DNA from: RI-43 sp033764725
Lineage (GTDB): Bacteria > Pseudomonadota > Alphaproteobacteria > Caulobacterales > Aquidulcibacteraceae
Length of the DNA: 20,133 bases
Direction of reading: 5' to 3'
NCBI GenBank assembly: GCA_033764725.1
Contig: JANRIR010000016.1
Span: forward strand, 1-20,133
Each line of letters opens with the position of its first letter. Positions within the stretch are counted from its first letter, which is position 1. Under the pieces are notes generated by a model that saw only the letters and a program-made list of their open reading frames with translations, did no database searches and was not told the DNA's origin. The position numbers and the translations under genes were made by a program. Below, piece by piece: positions 1 through 6,741 of the stretch.

Positions 1-1
1 G

Positions 2-277
2 CAGCGCCTGGGCGTGCGCGCCGCCCGCATCGCGATCAAGGAAATCCGTTCGCGCTGGGGTTCGTGCACGAGCGACGGCGCGCTCGCGTTTTCCTGGCGC
101 GTGATTCTGGCGCCGCCCTTCGTGCTCGATTATCTCGCCGCGCACGAGGTGGCGCATCTGAAGGAAATGAACCACTCGCGCCGCTTTTGGAAAGCCGTGG
201 CGACGGCGCTGCCCGATTTCGAACGCGGCCGCACCTGGCTGCACGCGCACGGCGCAGCGCTCCACGCGATTGGGTGA
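2..277 (+). CDS. YgjP-like (DUF45) zinc metallopeptidase, 3' part
   Basis: This is the C-terminal part of a YgjP/SprT-like metal-dependent hydrolase. The reading frame is open from the first bases of the window, so the true start lies upstream and the GTG at 14 is internal. Visible marks are an RWGSC motif, then the zinc site HEVAH inside AAHEVAHLKEMNHSRRFW. The two His of HExxH and the His of the following NHS are the expected zinc ligands and the Glu is the catalytic base. The family is usually about 230-250 residues, so roughly the last 90 are present. The physiological substrate of YgjP-like proteins is poorly known. The gene is convergent with the next minus-strand gene, with a structured repeat between them. 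Confidence 0.88.
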   Translation, partial: QRLGVRAARIAIKEIRSRWGSCTSDGALAFSWRVILAPPFVLDYLAAHEVAHLKEMNHSRRFWKAVATALPDFERGRTWLHAHGAALHAIG

Positions 278-299
278 GCTTCGGTCGCGCGCAGCGCGA

Positions 300-355
300 T
301 GAATGGGTCCGGGGGACCCATTCAAGAAGCGAACGCCGGAGCGTAAGCGACGGCC
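300..355 (+). repeat. Palindrome-plus-box repeat, copy 1
   Basis: A 25-nt palindrome (300-324; 11-bp stem, 3-nt loop, core TCC-GGG-GGA) is followed by a 6-nt spacer (325-330) and a 25-bp box (331-355, beginning GAACGCCGGAGCG). The box recurs base for base in inverted orientation at 1556-1580, with its own 25-nt palindrome at the same 6-nt distance. The palindrome stems of the two copies differ in sequence. It lies between convergent genes, so it may also act as a 3' hairpin for the minus-strand gene. Confidence 0.8.
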
Positions 356-383
356 GAAGGAGCTGTGCCTCCGCCGGAGCCGA

Positions 384-1331
384 TCAGCGCGGCCGCACGC
401 TGATCACCAACAGCGCGGTCGGCGGCGACGCTCCGATCAAGGCGTCCGCGCCCGTCGCGCCTTCGCGCTTCGCCAAGACATAATCCCGGTTGGATGGCTC
501 GCGTCGCGCTCCGGACGCCGTGAGCCAATCGATCACGCCGGCGTGCAGCGCCTGGAGGTCTCCGCTCGCCACGGTGATGAAGCACGCACTGCTTCGGGTG
601 TTGACCAGCATGACCCCCTGCGGCTGCCCAGGCGCCGCGTGCATGGCTTGCCGCGATTCCGAAAACCGATCGCCGCGCACGAAGTGCGGCGCCAGCGCAT
701 CCGGATCGAGCGCGCGACCCTGATGTACGGCCGCCGCGCAGGCGCCGATGACCGCATCGGCCCAGGCGCGCGCGGAGTCCGGCGTGATGCGCACGGCGCG
801 GCCCGCCTGACGCGTCGCGATCGCGCGCGCAGCCTGGCCGCGGCCGCCGGGGATCACGTGCAGCCTGATGACGCCGTCCTCGCCCGACGCATTGCGATCG
901 AACGCCGACATCGCATCGGTTGCGACGCTGCGCGTCCACGGCCCCTCGGCCGCGGTGAGCCGCGCGGTCAGCGCGGCGACGCCATCCTCCCGTTCGCCGT
1001 CGAAGGTCATGCAGCGCGTCGCGTCGGCGCGCGCGAACGCCATGATCGGGCGCGGCGGATTGCCTGGCGGTCCGAGGATGAACACCGGCGTGTCGCGATC
1101 GGCGTCGAGTTCGCGGCCGACAAGGTCCACATCGTCGCCGAGCGGCGCCGGGCCCGACAACGCTGCCCCCGGCCACGCGCGCGCGGCTGCTTCTGCAGGC
1201 GGATCGCCATCGACCACCGCGGCGCAGAACTCGATCGCATAGGCGGCGAAAGCGCCGTCGCCCGCCGGCTGTGCGGCGGCGGGCTGCGCCAGAAGCGCGA
1301 GCGCGGTGAGGCTGAAGAGGCGAATGATCAT
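384..1331 (-). CDS. Secreted protein of unknown function with internal duplication
   Basis: I do not recognise this family. The predicted product is 315 residues. The ATG at 1331 is chosen because it gives a clean signal peptide (MIIRLFSLTALALLAQPAAAQ, cleavage near residue 20-21). The frame stays open upstream to 1619, but that stretch runs through repeats and is not coding in character. The mature protein looks like two related halves. EFCAAVVDGD (about residue 34) resembles GACAAAVHQG (about 196), and IMAFARADATRCMTF (about 96) resembles VMLVNTRSSACFITV (about 240). Each half thus carries a Cys pair (C36/C107 and C198/C250) that could form a disulfide in the periplasm. It lies downstream of the PBP gene on the same strand, separated by 300 bases of repeats, so co-transcription is doubtful. 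Confidence 0.75.
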   Translation of the reverse strand: MIIRLFSLTALALLAQPAAAQPAGDGAFAAYAIEFCAAVVDGDPPAEAAARAWPGAALSGPAPLGDDVDLVGRELDADRDTPVFILGPPGNPPRPIMAFARADATRCMTFDGEREDGVAALTARLTAAEGPWTRSVATDAMSAFDRNASGEDGVIRLHVIPGGRGQAARAIATRQAGRAVRITPDSARAWADAVIGACAAAVHQGRALDPDALAPHFVRGDRFSESRQAMHAAPGQPQGVMLVNTRSSACFITVASGDLQALHAGVIDWLTASGARREPSNRDYVLAKREGATGADALIGASPPTALLVISVRPR

Positions 1332-1432
1332 TGTCGGAGCGGCGTCCCGGCGCTGGGGCTTGCGTGCGACGCTACACCCTTCGCGCTGCGCAGTCTGCTC
1401 GGGGCGCTTGCGCAGTCTGAGCAAAACATCAG

Positions 1433-1529
1433 CCGCTCGGCCCTCGCGAAGGCGAGGGCCCATCCCTATCCGCAAAAGCCTTTGCTCTTCCGCGCGCGAT
1501 GGGCCCTCGCCTTCGCGAGGGCCGAGCGG
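1433..1529. repeat. Perfect 32-bp inverted repeat with self-palindromic arms
   Basis: The left arm 1433-1464 and right arm 1498-1529 are perfect reverse complements over 32 bp, separated by 33 nt. Each arm is itself a hairpin (for example GGCCCTCGC-GAAG-GCGAGGGCC at 1439-1460), and the loop holds a third small one (GCAAA/TTTGC). Two folds are therefore possible: one long hairpin, or a three-hairpin cloverleaf. It sits downstream of the PBP stop codon and may end or stabilise that transcript. No U-tract is seen. Confidence 0.8.
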
Positions 1530-1555
1530 GGAGGGCGATGCTGCGCCGCTTGTCC

Positions 1556-1611
1556 GGCCGTCGCTTACGCTCCGGCGTTCGAACCTAAAATCGATCCACT
1601 GGATCGATTTT
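1556..1611 (-). repeat. Palindrome-plus-box repeat, copy 2 (inverted)
   Basis: Read on the minus strand, a 25-nt perfect palindrome (1611-1587; 12-bp arms around one central base, core TCC-AGT-GGA) is followed by a 6-nt spacer (1586-1581) and the 25-bp box (1580-1556). The box is identical to that at 331-355. Palindrome length, core, spacer length and box all match copy 1, while the outer stem bases differ entirely. It starts 20 bases before the 3' end of the PBP gene's stop at 1632 and lies upstream of the secreted-protein gene. Confidence 0.8.
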
Positions 1612-1631
1612 GCGCGCAAGCGCGCCGGTTC

Positions 1632-3875
1632 TCACCCCTCCGGCCCGAAATCGAGGGAGCGGTCGGCGCCGTCGTCTGCAGGGGTTTGCGCGCTCACGCT
1701 GCGCGGGCCGAGCGGGGCGCCGACAACCGCCGACGGCGCGAGAATTTGCACATCGGTGACCGGCGCGGGCGGCCCGGAATCGTAATCGCCCGGTCCCGGC
1801 AATTGCAGCGGCCGCGGCGGCAGGTCGCGCATCGCGACGACCATGAAATCATGCCACACCGCCGCCGGCGCCTGGCCGCCGGTGACGCGCAGCATGCGAA
1901 TGCGGTGATCGTCATTGCCGATCCACACGCCCGCGGCGAGGCCGGGGGTGAAGCCGATGAACCAAGCGTCGCGATAATCGTTCGTCGTGCCGGTCTTGCC
2001 GCCGATGGCGCGGCCTTCGATGCGCGCCGACGTCGAAGTGCCCGCCTCCACCCCGCGCGACATGATGAGATTCATGTAGCGCAAAGGCCGTTCGGCGATG
2101 ACGCGTTCGGTGCGGCTCGGACGGAACTGATACACCACGGCGCGATCGCGCGCGCGCAGGATGCGCGTCACGCCATGCGCCTCCACCGGCATGCCTTCCG
2201 CCGCCATGACGGCGTAGGCCTGCGTCAATTCCATCAGGGTCAATTCCTGTGCGCCGAGCGCCAGCGAGCGATAATCGAACAGCGGCGACGTCACGCCGAG
2301 GCGCCGTGCGGCCGCGATCGCCTTGTCGCCGCCGATCTCTTCCGTGATCGAGATCGCCACCATGTTGAGCGAACGCGCAAACGCCGACACCAGCGGCAAC
2401 GCGCCGTAATAGCGATCCTCATAATTTCCCGGCGACCAGTCTCCGATCGTGATCGGCGCATCGACGCGGATGGTCCACGGCGTCAGGCCGTTCTCCATCG
2501 CGGCGAGATAGATGAAGAACTTGAACGACGAGCCCGGTTGGCGGCGCGACTGGATCGTGCGGTTGAACTCGCTCTGGCCCGGCCCGCGGCCATAGGCGCG
2601 CCCGCCAACCATCGTGCGCACGCCGCCGTCCTTGTCGATCGCCAGCACCGCGCCCTGACTGAACCGGCGCGCTTCGCCCTCTTCGTCGATCTTGGCGTTC
2701 AAGATGCGCTCGGCGGCGCGTTGGGCGGTGAGGTCGAGCGTGGTCTCGACGATGAAGTCGTCGCGCTGATCGCCGATCTCGCGCTCGATCGTCGCCTCGA
2801 TGTAATCCCGAAAATAGCCGAGATTGCCGGCCGGATTGTTGCGGCTGATCAGAAGCGGTTCGCGCAGCGCGGCTTCGCGTTCTTCCGCGGTGATGAAGCG
2901 TTGCGCGACCATCTCGTCGAGCACGACCTCGGCCCGGGCGCGGGCGCCGGCTTCCTGCTGCGCGGGATTGAGCCGCGACGGCGCCTTCACCAGCCCGGCC
3001 AGCATCGCGGCCTGCAAGAGCGTGAGATCGCGCGCGGGGCGATCGAAGTAGCGCTCCGCGGCCGCCTCAATCCCGTAGGCGCTGGCGCCGAAATAGACGC
3101 GGCTCAAATACAGCGCGAGGATCTGGTCCTTGCTGAAGCGCTGCTCGAGCCACAGCGCGAGCGCGGCCTCCTGCAGTTTGCGCCGGAAGGTGCGGTTGTT
3201 GGTCAAGAACAGGTTCTTGGCCAATTGCTGGGTGATGGTGGAGCCGCCCTGGACGACGCGCCCGGCGCTCAAATTCGTCGTCGTCGCGCGCATCAGGCCG
3301 CCGAAATCGACGCCGATATGGCTATAGAAGCGGCGGTCCTCGATCGCCACGAAGGCCTGGGCGACATGCGCCGGCAGGGTCTTGAGATCGACCGGCGGCG
3401 CATTCTGGGCGCCTTCGCGCAGGATCGCCTGGCCGTTGCGGTCGAGGAAGGTGATGCTCTGGCCTTGGCGCGCCTCCCAGACGTCGTCGGCCGAGGGCAT
3501 GCCCCAGGTGACGAAGCCGAAAAATCCGACAAAGGCCAGGACGACCGCGCCGGCGCCCCAGCCGGCCCAGACCGCCGCGTCGCTGATCGTGCGCGGGCGC
3601 CGGATCGACCGGACCCCGGCCCAGGCGACGGCGGCGACCGCCGCGATCGAGGCGGCCAACAAGATGAGCGGCGGCAGGATGGCGTCGCGCGCCTCGACCA
3701 GCACGCCGCGCGGGGGCCGCGGCGGCGGCGGTGCGCGCGAAGGCTCCGGTTCCGAGGCCCGATGCGACGCCGTTTCGGCGGGGGACGCGGTCGGCGTCGC
3801 CGCGCCTGGCGATGGCGCATCCGGCTGGGCCGGCTTGGGCTCGTCTCCGGGGGGAGGCGTCTCGTCTTCGGCCAC
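1632..3875 (-). CDS. Class A penicillin-binding protein (PBP1-type)
   Basis: Bifunctional peptidoglycan synthase: it polymerises glycan strands from lipid II and cross-links the peptides in the periplasm. The product is 747 residues. A Pro/Ala-rich N-terminus (1-56) is followed by hydrophobic segments at about 68-88 and 101-124. The GT51 glycosyltransferase domain spans about 140-320, with catalytic Glu179 in EDRRFYSHIGVD and GGSTITQQLAKN at 210-221. The transpeptidase domain spans about 400-680, with SxxK at Ser449-Lys452 (PGSSFK), SLN at 502-504 and KTGTT at 627-631. The start is GTG at 3875: an in-frame TAG lies just upstream and an AGAGGAAG Shine-Dalgarno about 6 bases before it. Short spacing between domains and no OB insertion make it more like compact PBP1 forms than E. 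coli MrcA. It is divergent from the BI-1 gene. Confidence 0.95.
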   Translation of the reverse strand: MAEDETPPPGDEPKPAQPDAPSPGAATPTASPAETASHRASEPEPSRAPPPPRPPRGVLVEARDAILPPLILLAASIAAVAAVAWAGVRSIRRPRTISDAAVWAGWGAGAVVLAFVGFFGFVTWGMPSADDVWEARQGQSITFLDRNGQAILREGAQNAPPVDLKTLPAHVAQAFVAIEDRRFYSHIGVDFGGLMRATTTNLSAGRVVQGGSTITQQLAKNLFLTNNRTFRRKLQEAALALWLEQRFSKDQILALYLSRVYFGASAYGIEAAAERYFDRPARDLTLLQAAMLAGLVKAPSRLNPAQQEAGARARAEVVLDEMVAQRFITAEEREAALREPLLISRNNPAGNLGYFRDYIEATIEREIGDQRDDFIVETTLDLTAQRAAERILNAKIDEEGEARRFSQGAVLAIDKDGGVRTMVGGRAYGRGPGQSEFNRTIQSRRQPGSSFKFFIYLAAMENGLTPWTIRVDAPITIGDWSPGNYEDRYYGALPLVSAFARSLNMVAISITEEIGGDKAIAAARRLGVTSPLFDYRSLALGAQELTLMELTQAYAVMAAEGMPVEAHGVTRILRARDRAVVYQFRPSRTERVIAERPLRYMNLIMSRGVEAGTSTSARIEGRAIGGKTGTTNDYRDAWFIGFTPGLAAGVWIGNDDHRIRMLRVTGGQAPAAVWHDFMVVAMRDLPPRPLQLPGPGDYDSGPPAPVTDVQILAPSAVVGAPLGPRSVSAQTPADDGADRSLDFGPEG

Positions 3876-3900
3876 TCGCCACTTCCTCTAAACGCTGCGC

Positions 3901-3982
3901 CTTATAGCCAAGATTCGCGCCGGTCGAACGGGTCCAGGCGGGGCCCCTCCGTTCGCCTAGCGCTCCCGTCGAACACGAACAA
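3901..3982 (-). promoter_or_regulatory. Candidate promoter(s) for the PBP gene
   Basis: Two minus-strand possibilities are visible. One is TTGTTC (3982-3977), 17 bases, then TAGGCG (3959-3954), which gives a leader of about 70 bases. The other is a good TATAAG -10 (3906-3901) close to the gene but without a convincing -35. Neither is strong, and both are read by eye. Confidence 0.3.
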
Positions 3983-4009
3983 GTCACCAGGCGGGCGGCG
4001 TCCGCCACC

Positions 4010-4038
4010 TTGCTCCAGGGTGGCGGCGAGGCCATATT
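4010..4038 (+). promoter_or_regulatory. Candidate sigma-70 promoter for the BI-1 gene
   Basis: TTGCTC (4010-4015), a 17-base spacer and CATATT (4033-4038) would start a transcript near 4045, about 40 bases before the start codon. The -10 matches four of six consensus positions and the -35 three of six. Confidence 0.35.
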
Positions 4039-4084
4039 CCCGCCAACGGCGACGGATGCGATTCCGCCGACCGAGGAGGTTATG

Positions 4085-4852
4085 ATGAACGAGTATACCA
4101 GCCAGGCGCGGTCGATCCCGACCGGCCGCGCCGATATGGCGACGGACGCCGGACTGCGCAGCTTCATGCTCGGCGTCTACAACAAGATGGCCCTGGGGCT
4201 GTTGTTGTCGGCCGTGCTGGCGTTCGTCGCCGGCACCGTGCCGGCGGTGACGCAGCTCGTGTTCGGCACGCCGCTCATGTACGTCGTCATGTTCGGCCCG
4301 ATCGCGATCCTGCTGATCTCGGCGTTCACGATGAAGAACCCGTCCCCGACGGGCGCGAACCTCGTCTATTGGTCGGTCGTCTCGCTGATCGGCATCGGCA
4401 TGGGCGCGCTGCTCATCGTCTATGGCGGCCGCGTTGAAAACGGCCAGCCGACCGGCATGTACGATATCGGCAAGGCGTTCCTCGTGACGTCCGGCGCGTT
4501 CGGCGCGTTGAGCCTGTGGGGCTACACCACCAAGCGCGACCTGACGGGCTGGGGCTCGTTCCTGATGATGGGCCTGTTCGGCCTCATCCTGGCGAGCCTG
4601 GTGAATTTCGGCTTCGCGGCCTTCACCGGCGCGCCGATCGAAGGCTTGAGCTTCGCGATCTCGGTGATCGGCGTGCTCGTGTTCGCCGGCCTCACCGCCT
4701 ACGACACGCAACGCCTGAAGTTCATGTACTACCAGCTGGCGGGCGATGAGCGCTCGATGGCGGTCGCCACGACCTACGGCGCGCTCAACCTGTACCTGAA
4801 CTTCATCAACCTGTTCCAATTCATCCTGAGCCTGATCGGCAACAGGGAGTAA
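4085..4852 (+). CDS. Bax inhibitor-1 / YccA family membrane protein
   Basis: An inner-membrane protein of the BI-1/YccA/YbhL family (TMBIM-like). Family members include pH-sensitive calcium leak channels (BsYetJ) and a modulator of the FtsH protease (E. coli YccA); which role applies here cannot be read from sequence. The product is 255 residues with about seven hydrophobic helices from residue 34 to 252. It carries the family AYDTQ motif (205-209), whose Asp is part of the conserved pore acid pair. Two adjacent ATGs occur at 4082 and 4085. The AGGAGG at 4074-4079 sits 5 bases from the second and only 2 from the first, so 4085 is preferred. An intrinsic terminator follows, so the gene is probably monocistronic. 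Confidence 0.93.
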   Translation: MNEYTSQARSIPTGRADMATDAGLRSFMLGVYNKMALGLLLSAVLAFVAGTVPAVTQLVFGTPLMYVVMFGPIAILLISAFTMKNPSPTGANLVYWSVVSLIGIGMGALLIVYGGRVENGQPTGMYDIGKAFLVTSGAFGALSLWGYTTKRDLTGWGSFLMMGLFGLILASLVNFGFAAFTGAPIEGLSFAISVIGVLVFAGLTAYDTQRLKFMYYQLAGDERSMAVATTYGALNLYLNFINLFQFILSLIGNRE

Positions 4853-4876
4853 CGAACAGGGCAGACGAAACCTGCG

Positions 4877-4905
4877 ACGCCCCGGCCCCAAGCCGGGGCG
4901 TTTTT
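4877..4905 (+). terminator. Intrinsic terminator of the BI-1 gene
   Basis: A 10-bp perfect stem, ACGCCCCGGC (4877-4886) with GCCGGGGCGT (4892-4901), has a 5-nt loop and runs into TTTTTG. It begins 24 bases after the BI-1 stop codon. Confidence 0.88.
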
Positions 4906-4939
4906 GTTGGGGGTGGTGATGGGAGTCGTCTGCGCGCGC

Positions 4940-5054
4940 CGCCCCCATCGACCGGCTTCGCCGGCCACTTCCCCCGCAAGCGGGGGAAGAAAAGCGTCGC
5001 ATCTTTGCTCCCCCGCGTGCGGGGGAGCTGGCCGCGAAGCGGTCTGAGGAGGTG
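4940..5054. repeat. Multi-hairpin intergenic repeat, family A, copy A
   Basis: A 115-base unit holds four consecutive hairpins: CCGGC-TTC-GCCGG; CTTCCCCCGC-AA-GCGGGGGAAG; GCTCCCCCGC-GT-GCGGGGGAGC; and GGCCGC-GAA-GCGGTC (one G-U pair). A close copy lies at 11187-11298. The unit sits between the terminator of the BI-1 gene and the 3' end of the convergent DUF2794 gene. Confidence 0.85.
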
Positions 5055-5075
5055 AAGCGGCGCCGCTCCGACCCG

Positions 5076-5414
5076 CTAAAGATCAATCGGGCGAATCAGC
5101 AGCCTGTCGAACACGCGCAGCGCGATCTCCAGTTCATGCCCGCGCTTCAGGATCTGCCCGCCCTGACCGAGAATCGCGAACGCGCCCTGGCGGCGCGCGA
5201 GGCTGGGCCGCTTTTCGATCTGGTAAAGCGGCGATTCGCTCGTGCGGCGATAAACGGAAAACACCGCACGATCCTTCAGGCCGTCGATGGCGTAGTCGCG
5301 CCAGACGCCGGCGGCCACCATCCTCCCGTAAAGATTGAGGATGAGATTGAGTTCGCGCCGCTCGAAGAAGACCTGTCGTGGAGAATGTGGATAAAGAACA
5401 GGGCCGCTGTGCAT
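5076..5414 (-). CDS. DUF2794 domain-containing protein
   Basis: A small cytoplasmic protein (112 residues) of the DUF2794 family, which is known from alphaproteobacteria and has no assigned function. The diagnostic core is FERRELNLILNLYGRMV (about 17-33), WRDYAIDGLKDRAVFSVYRR (about 38-57), then PLYQIEKRP and ARRQGAF. Length is normal for the family. No Shine-Dalgarno is visible before the ATG at 5414. A TACAAT -10 places the predicted transcription start on the A of the start codon, so the mRNA may be leaderless. It is convergent with the BI-1 gene. Confidence 0.9.
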   Translation of the reverse strand: MHSGPVLYPHSPRQVFFERRELNLILNLYGRMVAAGVWRDYAIDGLKDRAVFSVYRRTSESPLYQIEKRPSLARRQGAFAILGQGGQILKRGHELEIALRVFDRLLIRPIDL

Positions 5415-5421
5415 AACTTTG

Positions 5422-5427
5422 ATTGTA
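5422..5427 (-). promoter_or_regulatory. Candidate -10 of a leaderless DUF2794 promoter
   Basis: On the minus strand TACAAT lies 7 bases before the A of the DUF2794 ATG. The -35 at 17 bases (AAGTCA) is weak. The absence of a ribosome site supports, but does not prove, a leaderless transcript. Confidence 0.35.
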
Positions 5428-5527
5428 ATCCCTACGACAAATGCTGACTTGGTTAAATAATACGTCAGGTCGGCTTTTCGCCGCTTTTTTCCCTTGCCCT
5501 CGCCCGATTGGGGAGCGACTTTAGGGA

Positions 5528-5662
5528 CGTCGACGGACGGAGACGGCGGCGAGCTCAGTATCCATCAGCCCCCCCAGCCCCCTGGGTTCGAAGCACTCCC
5601 GTTCCGTCGACGACATTCCAGAAGGCCCGCGCGATCACTCGCCGCGGGCCTTCGTTGTTTTT
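5528..5662 (+). ncRNA. Candidate structured RNA ending in a terminator
   Basis: In the gene-free stretch 5415-5905, a 10-bp helix pairs 5528-5537 with 5603-5612 (CGTCGACGGA/TCCGTCGACG). It encloses a smaller CCA/TGG hairpin and is followed 8 bases later by a terminator-like hairpin. No plus-strand ORF with coding character ends here, so the terminator needs another owner. I see no convincing promoter, and the fold matches no RNA family I recognise. Confidence 0.25.
5621..5662 (+). terminator. Intrinsic terminator without an obvious upstream gene
   Basis: The stem GAAGGCCCGCG (5621-5631) pairs with CGCGGGCCTTC (5643-5653) across an 11-nt loop and runs into GTTGTTTTT. The nearest protein gene upstream is on the other strand. 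Confidence 0.6.
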
Positions 5663-5687
5663 GGGCTGAGCAAACTCGGAACGCACT

Positions 5688-5824
5688 CCCTCTCCCTCCG
5701 CGAGTTGGTTGAGGGCCGGGGTGAGGGTGGGGCGGAGCCCTGCAATCGCCAATCACGCTCTACTCTTCGATATGCCGGCGCAGCCCCCTCACCCTGCCCT
5801 CTCCCCCTCTCGGGGGAGAGGGAC
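5688..5824. repeat. Imperfect inverted repeat upstream of the SDR gene
   Basis: Arms of about 40 bases (5688-5732 and 5783-5824) are near-complementary with small indels, for example GAGGGCCGGGGTGAGGG against CCCTCACCCTGCCCTC. They are separated by about 50 bases. CCCTCACCC/CTCTCCCC repeats of this kind are common between genes in proteobacterial genomes. Confidence 0.6.
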
Positions 5825-5905
5825 CGCGCACCTGCGTTTCGCACGCCTCTCGCTGGCCACGCTGGCGCCGATCCCATAGCCTCGCCGCAAAACGAGGAGG
5901 ATCGG

Positions 5906-6646
5906 ATGGGCGGGCGCTTGAGCGGCAAAATGGCGGTGGTGACGGGCGCGGCATCGGGCATCGGCCTCGCTTCGGCGCGGCTGTTCGCAGCGGAGGGCGC
6001 AGCTGTGCTCGCGGTCGATCTGCCGGGCAAGGAGCTCGCCGCGAAGGCCGAAGGGTGCGCCGCGCTGGAGCTCTCCGTGGCCGATGACGACGCGCCGCAG
6101 CGCATCATGGCGGCGGCCCGCGCAGAACTCGGCGGCCTCGACATCCTGTTCAACAATGCCGGCGTGTCCGGCTCGACGTTCGTCGCCGATCTCTCCGACG
6201 ACGAATGGGACCGCATCGTCTCGATCAATTTGCGCGCCGTGTTTCGCATTGCGCGCACGGCGATACCGCTGCTGATCGAAAGCGCAGCCGGACGCATCAT
6301 CAACACGGCGTCGGTGATGGCGGAGTACACCAATTTCGGCCTTGCGCCCTATTGCGCGTCGAAGGCGGGCGTCGCCGGCCTGACGCGCACCTTGGCGCTC
6401 GAACTCGGCAAATATGGCGTCACCGCGAACTATCTGATGCCGGGCGCCATCCGCACCGGCATGACAGGCCCGTTGTGGGATGCGCGCCCCGACGTCGCCG
6501 AGATCTGGGCGAAGAAATCCGTCTTGCGGCGCTTGGGCGAACCGCAAGACCTCGCCCGCGCCGCGCTGTTCCTCGCCAGCGACGACGCGGCCTTCGTCAC
6601 CGGGCAGGGGCTCGCCGTCGACGGCGGCCTCAGTCTGCGGCTTTAG
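5906..6646 (+). CDS. Short-chain dehydrogenase/reductase (SDR)
   Basis: A 246-residue classical SDR oxidoreductase of the cytoplasm. It shows the Rossmann motif TGAASGIG (13-20), NNAG (83-86), catalytic Ser136, and YxxxK at Tyr149-Lys153. It also has PGAIRTGM after strand six and the C-terminal VTGQGLAVDGG typical of the FabG-like group. An Asp at the end of the second strand (AVD, residue 38) favours NAD(H) over NADP(H). GAGGAGG at 5894-5900 lies 5 bases before the ATG, which fixes the start although the frame is open further upstream. The substrate cannot be told, and a steroid, sugar or acyl dehydrogenase role are all possible. A 95-base gap separates it from the ABC operon. Confidence 0.93.
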   Translation: MGGRLSGKMAVVTGAASGIGLASARLFAAEGAAVLAVDLPGKELAAKAEGCAALELSVADDDAPQRIMAAARAELGGLDILFNNAGVSGSTFVADLSDDEWDRIVSINLRAVFRIARTAIPLLIESAAGRIINTASVMAEYTNFGLAPYCASKAGVAGLTRTLALELGKYGVTANYLMPGAIRTGMTGPLWDARPDVAEIWAKKSVLRRLGEPQDLARAALFLASDDAAFVTGQGLAVDGGLSLRL

Positions 6647-6658
6647 TCTGCGGCTTTA
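6633..6658 (+). repeat. 13-bp tandem duplication across the SDR stop codon
   Basis: GTCTGCGGCTTTA occurs twice head to tail (6633-6645, 6646-6658). The first unit contains the last codons and the start of the TAG stop. The second copy is untranslated, and loss of one unit would leave the protein unchanged. Confidence 0.85.
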
Positions 6659-6741
6659 GCGCGCCACGCGTTCGCCGCACTGGACTTCGCCGGCGATCGC
6701 ACTTAAGCCACGCGGCGCTTCTTTCAGGACATCTGGGCTCC

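Noticed and set aside
303..4085. A 1,260-codon plus-strand open frame
   Set aside because: It lies antisense to the PBP and secreted-protein genes, is full of Arg, Ala and His, and has no domains. High GC makes such long antisense frames common.
4940..5054. CRISPR array
   Set aside because: The repeats are nested palindromes of differing sequence, with no regular repeat-spacer pattern and no cas genes.
5052..5447. A plus-strand open frame opposite DUF2794
   Set aside because: The opposite strand encodes a recognised family with conserved motifs.
5580..5620. tRNA or tmRNA fragment suggested by GGGTTCGAAGC and a CCA
   Set aside because: No T-stem pairing of proper length, no acceptor partner and no tag-peptide reading frame were found.
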